A DNA stretch of 34,504 nucleotides from assembly GCA_004211975.1 (NCBI GenBank), contig RXIK01000117.1, forward strand, positions 1 to 34,504, written 5' to 3'. Under the pieces are notes generated by a model. It made no database searches and was not told where the DNA came from. It saw nothing but the letters and a program-made list of their open reading frames with translations. The stretch comes from Methanosarcinales archaeon (lineage in GTDB: Archaea > Halobacteriota > Methanosarcinia > Methanosarcinales > Methanogasteraceae). A program made the position numbers and the translations under genes. Below are positions 24,326 through 30,926 of this stretch, piece by piece (within the stretch, counting starts at the first letter, position 1; each line of letters opens with the position of its first letter).

Positions 24326-24784
24326 ATGAACGTTATTGATATGCAACTAATAAAGCTCACGCAAAATGGAATTAAGCTTGTTCCAGAGCCTTTCAAAAAA
24401 ATTGCGGTTGAACTAAACATTTCAGAAGAAGACGCAGTTCAAAGGATCGGTTCGCTGATCGACCGAGGCATCATCCGCAGGTTCGGGGCGTCAATCGGGC
24501 ATCGCGCACTTGGCATCGTTGCAAATGCGATGTGCGTCTGGAACGTTCCTGATAAGCGCATCGAAAGTGTAGGAACCACAATGGCAGGATTTGATGAGGT
24601 TTCACACTGTTATGAGCGCGCAAGATGCCAGGACTGGGACTATAACCTGTACACAATGGTTCACGCCCGCACACAAGAAGAATGCGAGCACATCGCACAA
24701 GAGATCTCGCGGGCTACAGGCATCACCGATTACACTATTTTGTTCAGCGAAAAAGAGTTTAAGAAGACTGGCGTGCGGATATAA
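24326..24784 (+). CDS. ahbB: Siroheme decarboxylase subunit B (Lrp/AsnC-like)
   Basis: This 152-residue protein has the same two-domain fold as AhbA. A winged helix (LNISEEDAVQRIGSLIDRGIIRRFGASIGHRALG) is followed by a ligand domain with DEVSHCYERARCQDWDYNLYTMVHA. The C-terminus FSEKEFKKTGVRI is the typical AhbB ending. The histidines and basic residues near RRFGASIGHR would contact siroheme carboxylates. It lies two bases after ahbA, which fits a heterodimer. Later steps (AhbC, AhbD) are not in this window. Confidence 0.89.
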   Translation: MNVIDMQLIKLTQNGIKLVPEPFKKIAVELNISEEDAVQRIGSLIDRGIIRRFGASIGHRALGIVANAMCVWNVPDKRIESVGTTMAGFDEVSHCYERARCQDWDYNLYTMVHARTQEECEHIAQEISRATGITDYTILFSEKEFKKTGVRI

Positions 24785-24791
24785 CGGACAG

Positions 24792-25379
24792 TCACCGATA
24801 CCTGCCCCGCGCCTCAATCTCGCGCACACGATCAAGCACCTGATCAGCCCCCGTAAAGGTGCGCCGGTATCCTGCTGAAAACGCACCCTCAAGTCCAGGA
24901 TCGCCGTGTGTGCTCATAAACGTCTGGAAGAGGACGTGCACATCGACGCCCTGTGATTCCACGTTTCGTTCGAAGTAGCCAAGCCCGAAATCGATGAAGT
25001 ATATCCGGTTATCGGCATCGTTCAAAATCAGGTTTGAGGTCGTGAGATCACCGTGAATGATCCCGCAGCCATGCAGCCTGCCAACAAGCTCGCCAACACG
25101 CTCGCTCACCCGCATATCCAGCACGTTCTTCAGCGGCTGACCTGCGATAAACTCCATCGTGATCGTGTAATTCATGAGGTCAACATCATGGATGATTGGT
25201 GTTGGAACTCCACATCTGCGCGCTTCGGATAGGAGTTTTGCCTCCATTCGGGTTCTTGTGGATCTGATTCGTGTGTCAAGGTCGGGGAGGCGGTAGTTTT
25301 TTGGCATCCTTCGCTTTATAATCAGGTTATCGCTGCGCTCGATCACGGCTTCTGCTCCGGCTGCTAACTGCTGATCCAT
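24792..25379 (-). CDS. bud32: KEOPS complex atypical kinase/ATPase Bud32
   Basis: This 195-residue small RIO-like kinase is part of KEOPS, which makes the t6A modification of tRNA with Kae1. The active-site segment is IIHGDLTTSNLIL (D111, N116), followed by the metal-binding DFGLGYF (D130). The N-terminus AAGAEAVI and the lysine-rich IIKRRMPKNYR give the ATP-binding part, and STRTRMEAKLLSEARRCGVPTP is the typical family segment. It stands alone here; in many archaea Bud32 is fused to Kae1. It converges on ahbB with a 7-bp gap. Confidence 0.93.
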   Translation of the reverse strand: MDQQLAAGAEAVIERSDNLIIKRRMPKNYRLPDLDTRIRSTRTRMEAKLLSEARRCGVPTPIIHDVDLMNYTITMEFIAGQPLKNVLDMRVSERVGELVGRLHGCGIIHGDLTTSNLILNDADNRIYFIDFGLGYFERNVESQGVDVHVLFQTFMSTHGDPGLEGAFSAGYRRTFTGADQVLDRVREIEARGRYR

Positions 25380-25451
25380 GAATACCGATTCTCGCGGGCA
25401 TCAATATTAATGATCGCTCTTTGCCGCGTGATTTTTTTGTTTGATGACGCT

Positions 25452-25459
25452 GGAATTGA
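25452..25459. repeat. 8-bp target-site duplication, left of MITE copy A
   Basis: GGAATTGA here is repeated exactly at 25705-25712, directly on both sides of MITE copy A. Confidence 0.8.
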
Positions 25460-25704
25460 GAGACTTTTTAATTTGTTCTGGTCGGTTGAACAACATGATG
25501 CCAATCCTGCAAACAGTGGCAGGATATGACTTCCGAATCAGTGAAATCAGTGTTTATCTGTGGCAAATAAAACTTTTAGCCACAGATTAACACTGATTTC
25601 ACAGATTAACGATATAAATGACTTTTCAGATTGCTAGCGCTCAATTTTATCAGTTTTGCTTACACAAGACAACCCAGGGTAACCAGAAAATAATAAAAAG
25701 TCTC
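25460..25704 (+). mobile_element. MITE-like element, copy A (245 bp, complete)
   Basis: The element begins GAGACTTTTTAATTTGTTCT and ends in the reverse complement of GAGACTTTTTATTATTTTCT, giving terminal inverted repeats that match at about 20 of 23 bases. It is flanked by an exact 8-bp direct repeat GGAATTGA. The interior holds a hairpin (CTGTGGC...GCCACAG) and the phrase AACACTGATTTCACAGATTA, but no transposase gene. It is therefore non-autonomous. Copies B (28174-28419) and C (from 34344) are about 90% or more identical by eye. Copy A lies between bud32 and the winged-helix gene. Confidence 0.88.
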
Positions 25705-25712
25705 GGAATTGA
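25705..25712. repeat. 8-bp target-site duplication, right of MITE copy A
   Basis: GGAATTGA, identical to 25452-25459. Confidence 0.8.
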
Positions 25713-25807
25713 AAACCAACAGTATCTCCAGAATCCGGGCTATGAATCGCGTAACTGTTGGTTTCCGATATACTCAAGGTATAAGATATGTACACCAGAT
25801 AAGTATT

Positions 25808-26095
25808 ATGAAACGTGTGCTCTGGTGGCTGATTGCCGGCACAAAAGGTGGAGTGAACCGTGCCAGGATGATTAATGCATTGAATGACCGACCGTACAAT
25901 GCTAATCAGCTGTCAGCAGTGATGGAGCTGGACTACAAGACGATAAGGCATCATCTGAAGGTTCTTTCTAAGAATAATGTGGTCATATCTACAGGAAATG
26001 GCTACGGCGCGATGTACTTTCTATCCCCTGCGATGGAGGAGAATTACGCACTCTTTGAAGAGATTTGGGAGAAAATTGGGAATAAATTCAAGTGA
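25808..26095 (+). CDS. Winged-helix (ArsR-like) transcriptional regulator
   Basis: This is a 95-residue single-domain regulator. The segment GGVNRARMINALNDRPYNANQLSAVMELDYKTIRHHLKVLSKNNVVIS is a typical archaeal winged helix of ArsR type; the recognition helix is YKTIRHHLKVL and the wing follows (GYGAMYFLSP). I chose the ATG at 25808 because homology begins at MKRVLWWLIAGTKGG. A TATA-like GGTATAAGATATG lies about 30 nt upstream, giving a leaderless transcript. A start at 25709 would begin inside the MITE target duplication. The next gene encodes a small membrane protein, a common pairing in archaea. Confidence 0.82.
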   Translation: MKRVLWWLIAGTKGGVNRARMINALNDRPYNANQLSAVMELDYKTIRHHLKVLSKNNVVISTGNGYGAMYFLSPAMEENYALFEEIWEKIGNKFK

Positions 26096-26107
26096 GGATG
26101 CGATAAC

Positions 26108-26413
26108 ATGCAACTATCTATGTACGATCCGGTTTTTATAATGAATGTTAAGACGGTGATGACCACGGCAAATGTGGTGCTGCTGGTTTTATTGCTGGCT
26201 ATTTATGTTCGAAGTTACGCACAGATCAAATCGAAGTTCACGCTGGGCTTGATGATATTTGCGTTTCTTTTGCTTTTACATGCAATCACATCGACTCCAG
26301 GCATGCATGCTGCGGGCGGGCGCCGGATGTGTATGCTCGGACCGCTTGATGTGATACCGGACATACTCGAATTTATGGCGTTGTTGGTGCTGCTGTACCT
26401 CAGTTCGGAATGA
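26108..26413 (+). CDS. Small membrane protein paired with the winged-helix regulator
   Basis: This 101-residue protein has about three transmembrane helices (TANVVLLVLLLAIYVRSY, FTLGLMIFAFLLLLHAIT, DILEFMALLVLLYLS). The last part (GPLDVIPDILEFMALLVLLYL) is typical of small archaeal membrane proteins that accompany ArsR-like regulators. The specific function is unknown; a signalling or anti-regulator role is inference. The gene has a GAGGATG ribosome binding site and lies 12 bp after the regulator. Confidence 0.65.
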   Translation: MQLSMYDPVFIMNVKTVMTTANVVLLVLLLAIYVRSYAQIKSKFTLGLMIFAFLLLLHAITSTPGMHAAGGRRMCMLGPLDVIPDILEFMALLVLLYLSSE

Positions 26414-26460
26414 ATTTGGGTATGATTCTGGTGAGATTTGGATATAATTTGGGAATAATT
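26414..26460 (+). promoter_or_regulatory. Triple direct repeat upstream of the secreted-repeat protein
   Basis: Three near-copies of one 14-mer occur: ATTTGGGTATGATT (26414-26427), ATTTGGATATAATT (26436-26449) and ATTTGGGAATAATT (26447-26460). Their starts are 22 and 11 bp apart, two and one helical turns, so they face the same side of DNA. They directly precede a TATA-like TTATATATATC (26459-26469). This is the expected layout of an operator or activator site. Confidence 0.5.
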
Positions 26461-26527
26461 ATATATATCGAACCCACTGATTGAGTACTGCCTAAATGGG
26501 CTAAACTCAAACAAGGTGAAAACAACA

Positions 26528-26929
26528 ATGAAAACAAGAACAATGACTGGAATACTGATCGTTGCACTGGTTGCAGTTTCCGCAGGAGTTGCTGCCGCCC
26601 AGTACGGTCAGGGTAGCGGCGCTGGCGGCGCCCAATATGTAGACGGCAACAACGATGGAATCTGTGACAATATCGGCGACCGCCCGGGATTCGTGGACGA
26701 TGACGGCGATGGAATCTGCGATAACGACTGCGGACGCGGACGCGGTGGATGCGGATGCGGCGGCAGGGAGTTTGTGGACGAAGATGATGATGGCATCTGT
26801 GACAACATCGGCAGCAACGGCAGGGACGATGACGGCGACGGCATCCCGAACGGACAGGACGATGATTATGAGCCGCCGCGAGATGGACGCGGCCGCGGTG
26901 ACGGACAGGGCAAAGGGCGTAACCGATAA
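26528..26929 (+). CDS. Secreted protein with Asp-rich calcium-binding-like repeats
   Basis: This 133-residue protein has a signal peptide (MKTRTMTGILIVALVAVSAG, cleaved near VAAAQ) and four repeats of the type (F/Y)-V-D-x-D-x-D-G-I-C-D-N: YVDGNNDGICDN (37-48), FVDDDGDGICDN (55-66), FVDEDDDGICDN (82-93) and RDDDGDGIPNGQDDD (99-113). The D-x-D-x-D-G spacing is that of EF-hand or thrombospondin type 3-like calcium loops. The single Cys in each of the first three repeats could form disulfides or bind metal. A Gly/Arg-rich tail follows. The ATG at 26528 is supported by GGTG upstream. The NapH-like gene follows after a terminator. Confidence 0.75.
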   Translation: MKTRTMTGILIVALVAVSAGVAAAQYGQGSGAGGAQYVDGNNDGICDNIGDRPGFVDDDGDGICDNDCGRGRGGCGCGGREFVDEDDDGICDNIGSNGRDDDGDGIPNGQDDDYEPPRDGRGRGDGQGKGRNR

Positions 26930-26940
26930 GTCTGTGCGGT

Positions 26941-26970
26941 GTGCGTGGAATGTCCACGCACTCTTTTTTT
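26941..26970 (+). terminator. Intrinsic-type terminator after the secreted-repeat gene
   Basis: GTGCGTGGA and TCCACGCAC form a perfect 9-bp stem around ATG (26941-26961). The sequence TCTTTTTTT follows. It lies 11 bp after the stop codon. Confidence 0.75.
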
Positions 26971-27041
26971 ACGGTATATGAACTATAGCGTCAAGTCATT
27001 CTACGCACCAGTTCCATTTATGAAAACGTATATCGCCAGCT

Positions 27042-27085
27042 CCACCCGAAGGACAGTTTTTACTCGATTTTTTGCGAAAAAATCG
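27042..27085 (-). repeat. Dispersed 44-bp repeat, copy 2 (inverted)
   Basis: This is the reverse complement of 131-174 with three differences. It contains the hairpin CGATTTTTT-GCG-AAAAAATCG (27065-27085) followed by TTTTT. It lies in the spacer upstream of the NapH-like gene, where it could also act as a terminator for upstream transcription. Confidence 0.7.
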
Positions 27086-27145
27086 TTTTTGAGGGACCAA
27101 AACATTTTTGAATAATGTATCACTATACTCTAACGGGAGCGGAAT

Positions 27146-28117
27146 ATGAAACAGAACATAATATACCTATCAGTCATCTGCATCGCGTTATCCATGATAC
27201 TGATCTGCGTGCCAGTTATGGCAGAAGGTGAGGGTGGCGGCGACGGCAGCGGAATGGGTGGCGGCGGAAACACAGACATCGCCTCAGTCTCATCCGGGCT
27301 ACTATCACTACAATACATTCTCGGAGGACTTGTTGCATTAGCAGGACTCATCCTCCTGAAAACAACCAAAATCAATTGGAACATCCGGATACTCCTGATG
27401 TGCGCCGTCTTTATACTCTTCGGGGTGCTGGTAGTCATGCACCAGCCAAGCCCACTACGCACAGTGGTGGACCCGGTAACAGCACTCATAATCGGCAGCA
27501 CAATCACCATTAAGAAAATAACAGCGCTAATCTTCATCGGCAGCCTTTCAGTCATCGGGGCAAAACTATTCTGCGGGTGGGTCTGCCCGTTTGGAGCACT
27601 ACAGGAGATTATAAACAGGATTCCGGCACCAACTGGAAAAAAGATCAAGCTGCCATTCAATATCTCAAACAGCATCCGGATCTCGATATTTAGCATTAGC
27701 CTGATCATGGTTCTCGCAACAGGAAGCGATCTTTACACATACCACAACATCCTGAACCCATTTGAGCTCTTTGACTGGCATTTTGAGCTGGTGCTATCAG
27801 TTCTGGTCGGAACGATCCTGATCGCATCACTATTTGTGTACCGCCCGTTCTGCTATCTTGTGTGCCCCGTCGGGCTACTATCATGGCTACTTGAGCACAT
27901 AAGCATCTTCCGCGTGCGCATCATCCAAGACCTGTGCAATAACTGCAATAAATGCATCCGTGTTGCACCATGCCCATCGGTCAAAGCAATCGTGAACGGT
28001 GATACGTTGCAACCCGACTGCTTCGCATGCGGCGTGTGCATTGACGCGTGTCCGACTGATGCGCTGAAGTTCGGAATCCGGAAGCCAAGGTACAAGCAAA
28101 ACAAGTCTGATAAATAA
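27146..28117 (+). CDS. NapH-like membrane ferredoxin (4Fe-4S) protein
   Basis: This is a 323-residue membrane protein. A signal-like helix and a Gly-rich segment (EGEGGGDGSGMGGGG) precede several transmembrane helices. Two C-x3-C-P motifs, CGWVCP (C143, C147) and CYLVCP (C236, C240), are the NapH/RdxA/CcoG-type signature. Two C-terminal iron-sulfur motifs follow: C264-x2-C267-x2-C270-x5-C276 (first cluster, with a longer last gap than usual) and C292-x2-C295-x2-C298-x3-C302. Such proteins pass electrons between membrane quinol or phenazine pools and periplasmic or cytoplasmic partners. The physiological partner is unknown. It follows the secreted Asp-rich repeat gene but is separated from it by a terminator and the 44-bp repeat. 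Confidence 0.85.
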   Translation: MKQNIIYLSVICIALSMILICVPVMAEGEGGGDGSGMGGGGNTDIASVSSGLLSLQYILGGLVALAGLILLKTTKINWNIRILLMCAVFILFGVLVVMHQPSPLRTVVDPVTALIIGSTITIKKITALIFIGSLSVIGAKLFCGWVCPFGALQEIINRIPAPTGKKIKLPFNISNSIRISIFSISLIMVLATGSDLYTYHNILNPFELFDWHFELVLSVLVGTILIASLFVYRPFCYLVCPVGLLSWLLEHISIFRVRIIQDLCNNCNKCIRVAPCPSVKAIVNGDTLQPDCFACGVCIDACPTDALKFGIRKPRYKQNKSDK

Positions 28118-28165
28118 CCGATATAACCGGTTGTTTGAACACTTTCACGCAAAATACCAAAGAGC

Positions 28166-28173
28166 CAAAATCT
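28166..28173. repeat. 8-bp target-site duplication, left of MITE copy B
   Basis: CAAAATCT here is matched by CAAAATCC at 28420-28427, seven of eight identical, on the two sides of copy B. Confidence 0.65.
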
Positions 28174-28419
28174 GAGACTTTTTAATTTGTTCTGGTTGGT
28201 TGAACAACATGATGCCAATCCTGCAAAAAGTGGCAGGATATGACTTCCGAAATCAGTGAAATCAGTGTTAATCTGTGGCAAATAAAACTTTTAGCCACAG
28301 ATGAACGCTGATTTCACAGATTAACGATATAAATGACTTTTCAGATCGATAGCGCTCAATTTTATCAGTTGTGCTTACACAAGACAACCCCTGGTAACCA
28401 GAAAATAATAAAAAGTCTC
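28174..28419 (+). mobile_element. MITE-like element, copy B (246 bp, complete)
   Basis: It has the same terminal inverted repeats and interior as copy A (GAGACTTTTTAATTTGTTCT at the left, AATAATAAAAAGTCTC at the right), one base longer. It has a 7-of-8 flanking duplication, so the insertion is older or one flank has mutated. It lies just after the NapH-like gene. No coding sequence is inside. Confidence 0.86.
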
Positions 28420-28427
28420 CAAAATCC
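28420..28427. repeat. 8-bp target-site duplication, right of MITE copy B
   Basis: CAAAATCC, one base different from 28166-28173. Confidence 0.65.
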
Positions 28428-28858
28428 ATGGTTATTCCCTCAGCTAAATACACGCAGTTTGTAACTACTCAAGCACCTAAAACCACCATCATAAGACTTC
28501 AATACACCGGAACTGCCCCCGACATGGTGGATACTGCAACCAAACATGGAATTTAACCGTAGACTAAGGGGGAAGCGATCACTCACGCCCCCTCATCTAA
28601 AAACGGTACGTGAGACTTTCACCGCATATCACTCAAGCATCATTGCAACCCTCAAAGTATCCGGCAACAACAATCATCCGATTACCACTTTTGTAATTCC
28701 TGTTTTAATCCTATTAACACTATTTTGAGCGTTTACAAGTCTCTCGCCTGGTTTAGACGTAATTAAGTATTGCCCACATAAGCTTTCTATGCAAAGCCTC
28801 TAACTGCGTGAGGAACACCTGAAACACGATGTACCGGATCATACGAAGCAGGGGCGAT
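28428..28858. other. Accessory intergenic region with group II intron relic
   Basis: No gene is supported between MITE copy B and the minus-strand HTH gene. A group II intron domain V/VI-like relic is present at about 28559-28640 (minus strand). The rest shows no recognisable motif. Confidence 0.5.
28559..28640 (-). mobile_element. Relic of a group II intron 3' end (domain V/VI-like)
   Basis: On the minus strand the segment ATGCGGTGAAAGTCTCACGT, then ACCGTTTTTAG, is very close to a bacterial-type domain V (ATGCGGTGAAAGTCGCACGTACGG). A hairpin with GAGGGGGCG and CCCCCTTAGTCTAC follows, resembling domain VI and the intron 3' end. The 5' strand of domain V (GAGTGAT where GAGCCGT is expected) is altered, so catalysis is unlikely. 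No reverse transcriptase ORF is nearby. Confidence 0.5.
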
Positions 28859-29059
28859 TCAATCACCATCATCAAAGATGAACAGCTCCTCAATCGTCGT
28901 CTCCAGAACCTTTGCAACATCATGAGCCAGTTTGAGCGACGGATTGTACTTTCCCTTCTCAAGAAACACAATTGTCTCCCGTCTCACCCCGACCTTCTTT
29001 GCGAGCTCTTCCTGCGTCAGATTATACCGTGCTCGCAGCTCCTTGATTCTGGTGTTCAC
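28859..29059 (-). CDS. XRE-family helix-turn-helix regulator (YozG-like)
   Basis: This is a 66-residue single-domain regulator: [60 protein letters not shown], a textbook short XRE fold like YozG. It starts at a GTG whose bases overlap the stop of the DUF2178 gene upstream, so it is the last gene of the array. It is the natural candidate for controlling the array promoter. A truncated relative occurs inside the array at 30427-30525. Confidence 0.88.
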   Translation of the reverse strand: MNTRIKELRARYNLTQEELAKKVGVRRETIVFLEKGKYNPSLKLAHDVAKVLETTIEELFIFDDGD

Positions 29060-29460
29060 CGGGCGTCGCCCCTCCGATTATAATACCACGTGAGCATGAT
29101 CCACGACCCCATACCAACAAGGAAGAGCTTGGGCGAAACAATCCTATAATCAAGATTTAGTCTTCCGAACATGGATATTAATTGAACGAGAGACAGGGTC
29201 ACAAGCAGAATCAAGAACGCATGATAACCTGCCTTCTCCTTGATTCTATTAGACCGTTCGTCCTGTATCAGGTCATCTTTTGGTCTTGCTGCTGTGATGG
29301 TAGCTATGGTGATTGCACCAACCCCCATGATGATCATGGCAAAACCAATCCCCGGATAGGTGGAACCGGGAAGAAAACTCATCATAAGAATACCGGTGAT
29401 TATTAATAGAACAGCAATACCGATGAAACGCAGGATATATTTGTCACTTCTGAATTTCAT
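29056..29460 (-). CDS. DUF2178-type membrane protein, unit 1 (subtype A)
   Basis: This 134-residue membrane protein has four predicted helices in two pairs. The pairs are separated by a conserved cytoplasmic segment, [19 protein letters not shown], which carries the DER motif (67-69). The C-terminus is [10 protein letters not shown]. It belongs to the DUF2178-like small membrane protein family. I chose the ATG at 29460, whose bases overlap the stop of unit 2 (TGATG). It closely matches unit 4 (30522-30926), sharing for example SMFGRLNL and [10 protein letters not shown]. Function unknown. Confidence 0.8.
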   Translation of the reverse strand: MKFRSDKYILRFIGIAVLLIITGILMMSFLPGSTYPGIGFAMIIMGVGAITIATITAARPKDDLIQDERSNRIKEKAGYHAFLILLVTLSLVQLISMFGRLNLDYRIVSPKLFLVGMGSWIMLTWYYNRRGDAR

Positions 29461-29867
29461 CAAACCACATCCCCCTTCCTGCTGTAGTGCCACCTGAAAA
29501 CGCTCCACGAAATCGTTCCGACAACCATCGCCGCATAGTACAGATCCACAAGTTCGATTCCGATCTGCCATGCCCGATCCGACCAAAACAGGACGGTTAT
29601 CGATACCAGAACCAGCCAGAACGCAGAGTTGCCTGCTTTTTCGTTGACTCTCGTGACCCGCTCGTCTGCCACGAGTTCTGTTTCCGGCTTTGTTGCGGCG
29701 TGTAACAATATAGCAAACATAAGCAGCCCGGCAACGATCAAAACCAGACTAAGGAAGACCTGCGCTCCGGAAGTCATCCCTAAGGGCATTATGGCAATAA
29801 CCAGCACAATCACAATCAGAACGACCCGTATAAACGACAGAATCTTCTTGTTTGCCATTATACTCAT
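29460..29867 (-). CDS. DUF2178-type membrane protein, unit 2 (subtype B)
   Basis: This 135-residue protein has four helices and the central motif LVADERVTRVNEKAGNSAFW. The C-terminus FRWHYSRKGDVV matches the array consensus. Subtype B is defined by VADERVTR and by FWSDRAWQIGIELVDLYYA after the motif. It starts directly at the stop of the small ORF upstream (TGA then ATG) and overlaps unit 1 by TGATG. Function unknown. Confidence 0.78.
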   Translation of the reverse strand: MSIMANKKILSFIRVVLIVIVLVIAIMPLGMTSGAQVFLSLVLIVAGLLMFAILLHAATKPETELVADERVTRVNEKAGNSAFWLVLVSITVLFWSDRAWQIGIELVDLYYAAMVVGTISWSVFRWHYSRKGDVV

Positions 29868-30008
29868 TCATACATCCCCTGTTAGATAGAAGCAATCAAC
29901 CCCCAAAACACTGCCAGATAGCAGGAACCAGTGCAGACTCATCGCTCCTACAGCTGTTTTTGCCATTCTTGACAGGCGTTCACTTTTTCCATGATCGGTG
30001 CCCCTCAT
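29868..30008 (-). CDS. Possible 46-residue ORF between DUF2178 units 2 and 3
   Basis: The ATG overlaps the unit 3 stop by ATGA and its stop abuts the unit 2 start, so it fills the gap exactly. The product begins MRGTDHGKSERLSRMAKTAV, then has a hydrophobic stretch (AMSLHWFLLSGSVLGV). It may be a small membrane peptide, or decayed sequence kept open by chance. I see no homology to its neighbours. Confidence 0.35.
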   Translation of the reverse strand: MRGTDHGKSERLSRMAKTAVGAMSLHWFLLSGSVLGVDCFYLTGDV

Positions 30009-30391
30009 ACCACCTCACCCATCCTTCTGTAGTACCAGAAAGATATGCCATAAGAAAAGATTACAACGGAGAGGGTTGCATAGTATAAACTACTAAGTTC
30101 AAGGTCCAATGACCAGATTTTATCCACCCAGAATAGTACTGTTACGGATAACAAAACCATCACGAGCGCGTTCAAACTGGCTTTTCCTTTGATCTTCGTA
30201 ACCCTTTCATCCACCACAAATTCAGTTCTTCGTTTTGATGTTGCAGCAGATAACGCTATGATGACCGCCATAAATACCCCACCACAAAACAGTGCTCCAT
30301 AATATATCCGGAACTGGAACGCAAGCACACCCAATAAAATCGACCCCAGACATATAGTGAGCAAAATCTTTTTGTTTGTTCTTATTTTCAT
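30005..30391 (-). CDS. DUF2178-type membrane protein, unit 3 (subtype B)
   Basis: This 128-residue protein starts MKIRTNKKILLTICLGSILLG. It has four helices with the central motif FVVDERVTKIKGKASLNAL and FWVDKIWSLDLELSSLYYA after it. The KIWSLDLEL block is shared with unit 5 (KIWSLNLELEDMYW). The C-terminus is FWYYRRMGEVV. The ATG at 30391 follows the hybrid HTH/lipoprotein scar by 35 bp. Function unknown. Confidence 0.78.
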   Translation of the reverse strand: MKIRTNKKILLTICLGSILLGVLAFQFRIYYGALFCGGVFMAVIIALSAATSKRRTEFVVDERVTKIKGKASLNALVMVLLSVTVLFWVDKIWSLDLELSSLYYATLSVVIFSYGISFWYYRRMGEVV

Positions 30392-30426
30392 TTACATCGC
30401 CCGCGTTCCCAGATTAAAACACGAAG

Positions 30427-30525
30427 TCACACAATCGACTCCGCTGCTCTTATCAGCTTGTCCTTCTCAAGTTCCTCCTGAGTCCGGCTGTATCGCGCCC
30501 GCAGTTCCTCGATTCTGGTTTTCAC
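30427..30525 (-). pseudogene. Hybrid relic: HTH N-terminus fused to a LolA-like protein tail
   Basis: This 32-codon ORF begins with a GTG overlapping the unit 4 stop, exactly as the intact HTH does after unit 1. Its first half (MKTRIEELRARYSRTQEEL) matches the intact regulator [19 protein letters not shown]. Its second half (EKDKLIRAAESIV, then stop) matches the last residues of the lipoprotein at 32720 (EKGELVKVAESLV, then stop), with similar DNA across the stop. A deletion thus joined the start of one HTH gene to the end of another lipoprotein gene. Confidence 0.75.
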
Positions 30526-30926
30526 ACGATATCCTCCCTTCGATTATAATACCATCTGAGTATAACAAACGAAAGCATTCCAACAAAGAAAATATCAGGC
30601 GAAACGCTCTTATAGCTAAGATTTAATCTCCCAAACATAGCTATTGATTGAACAAGAGCCATGGTCCCAAGCAGAATCCAGAACGCATGATAACCTGCCT
30701 TTTCCTTAATTCTCTCAGACCTTTCATCCTGTATCATATCTTCTTTAGGTCTTGTTGCTGCACCGATTGCCATGACGATCGCAATAATCCCCACGATGAT
30801 CAGGACAGAACCGATCCCGAAATAGGTGGGACCGGGAAGAAAACTCATCATGAGGATGCCGGCGAGGATCCATAGAACAGCAATGCCTGAAAAACGCAGG
30901 ATATCTTTATCTTTTCTTATTTTCAT
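30522..30926 (-). CDS. DUF2178-type membrane protein, unit 4 (subtype A)
   Basis: This 134-residue paralogue of unit 1 starts MKIRKDKDILRFSGIAVLWIL, has the motif [20 protein letters not shown] and the following block SIAMFGRLNLSYKSVSP. The C-terminus is LRWYYNRREDIV. I chose the ATG at 30926, which overlaps the unit 5 stop by ATGA. An upstream in-frame ATG would overlap more. The high similarity to unit 1 and the position before an HTH start support block duplication. Function unknown. Confidence 0.8.
   Translation of the reverse strand: MKIRKDKDILRFSGIAVLWILAGILMMSFLPGPTYFGIGSVLIIVGIIAIVMAIGAATRPKEDMIQDERSERIKEKAGYHAFWILLGTMALVQSIAMFGRLNLSYKSVSPDIFFVGMLSFVILRWYYNRREDIV

Noticed and set aside
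25618-25875. 85-residue ORF overlapping MITE copy A
   Set aside because: It begins inside the mobile element and overlaps the winged-helix gene in another frame.
26655-26981. 108-residue ORF overlapping the Asp-rich repeat gene
   Set aside because: It is an alternative frame of a repetitive gene and runs through the terminator.
28546-28728. 60-residue ORF with RGKRSLTPPHLKTVRE
   Set aside because: It is the antisense reading of the group II intron domain V/VI relic, not a protein gene.
28753-28971. 72-residue minus-strand ORF over the HTH gene
   Set aside because: It overlaps the XRE regulator in another frame and has no ribosome binding site.
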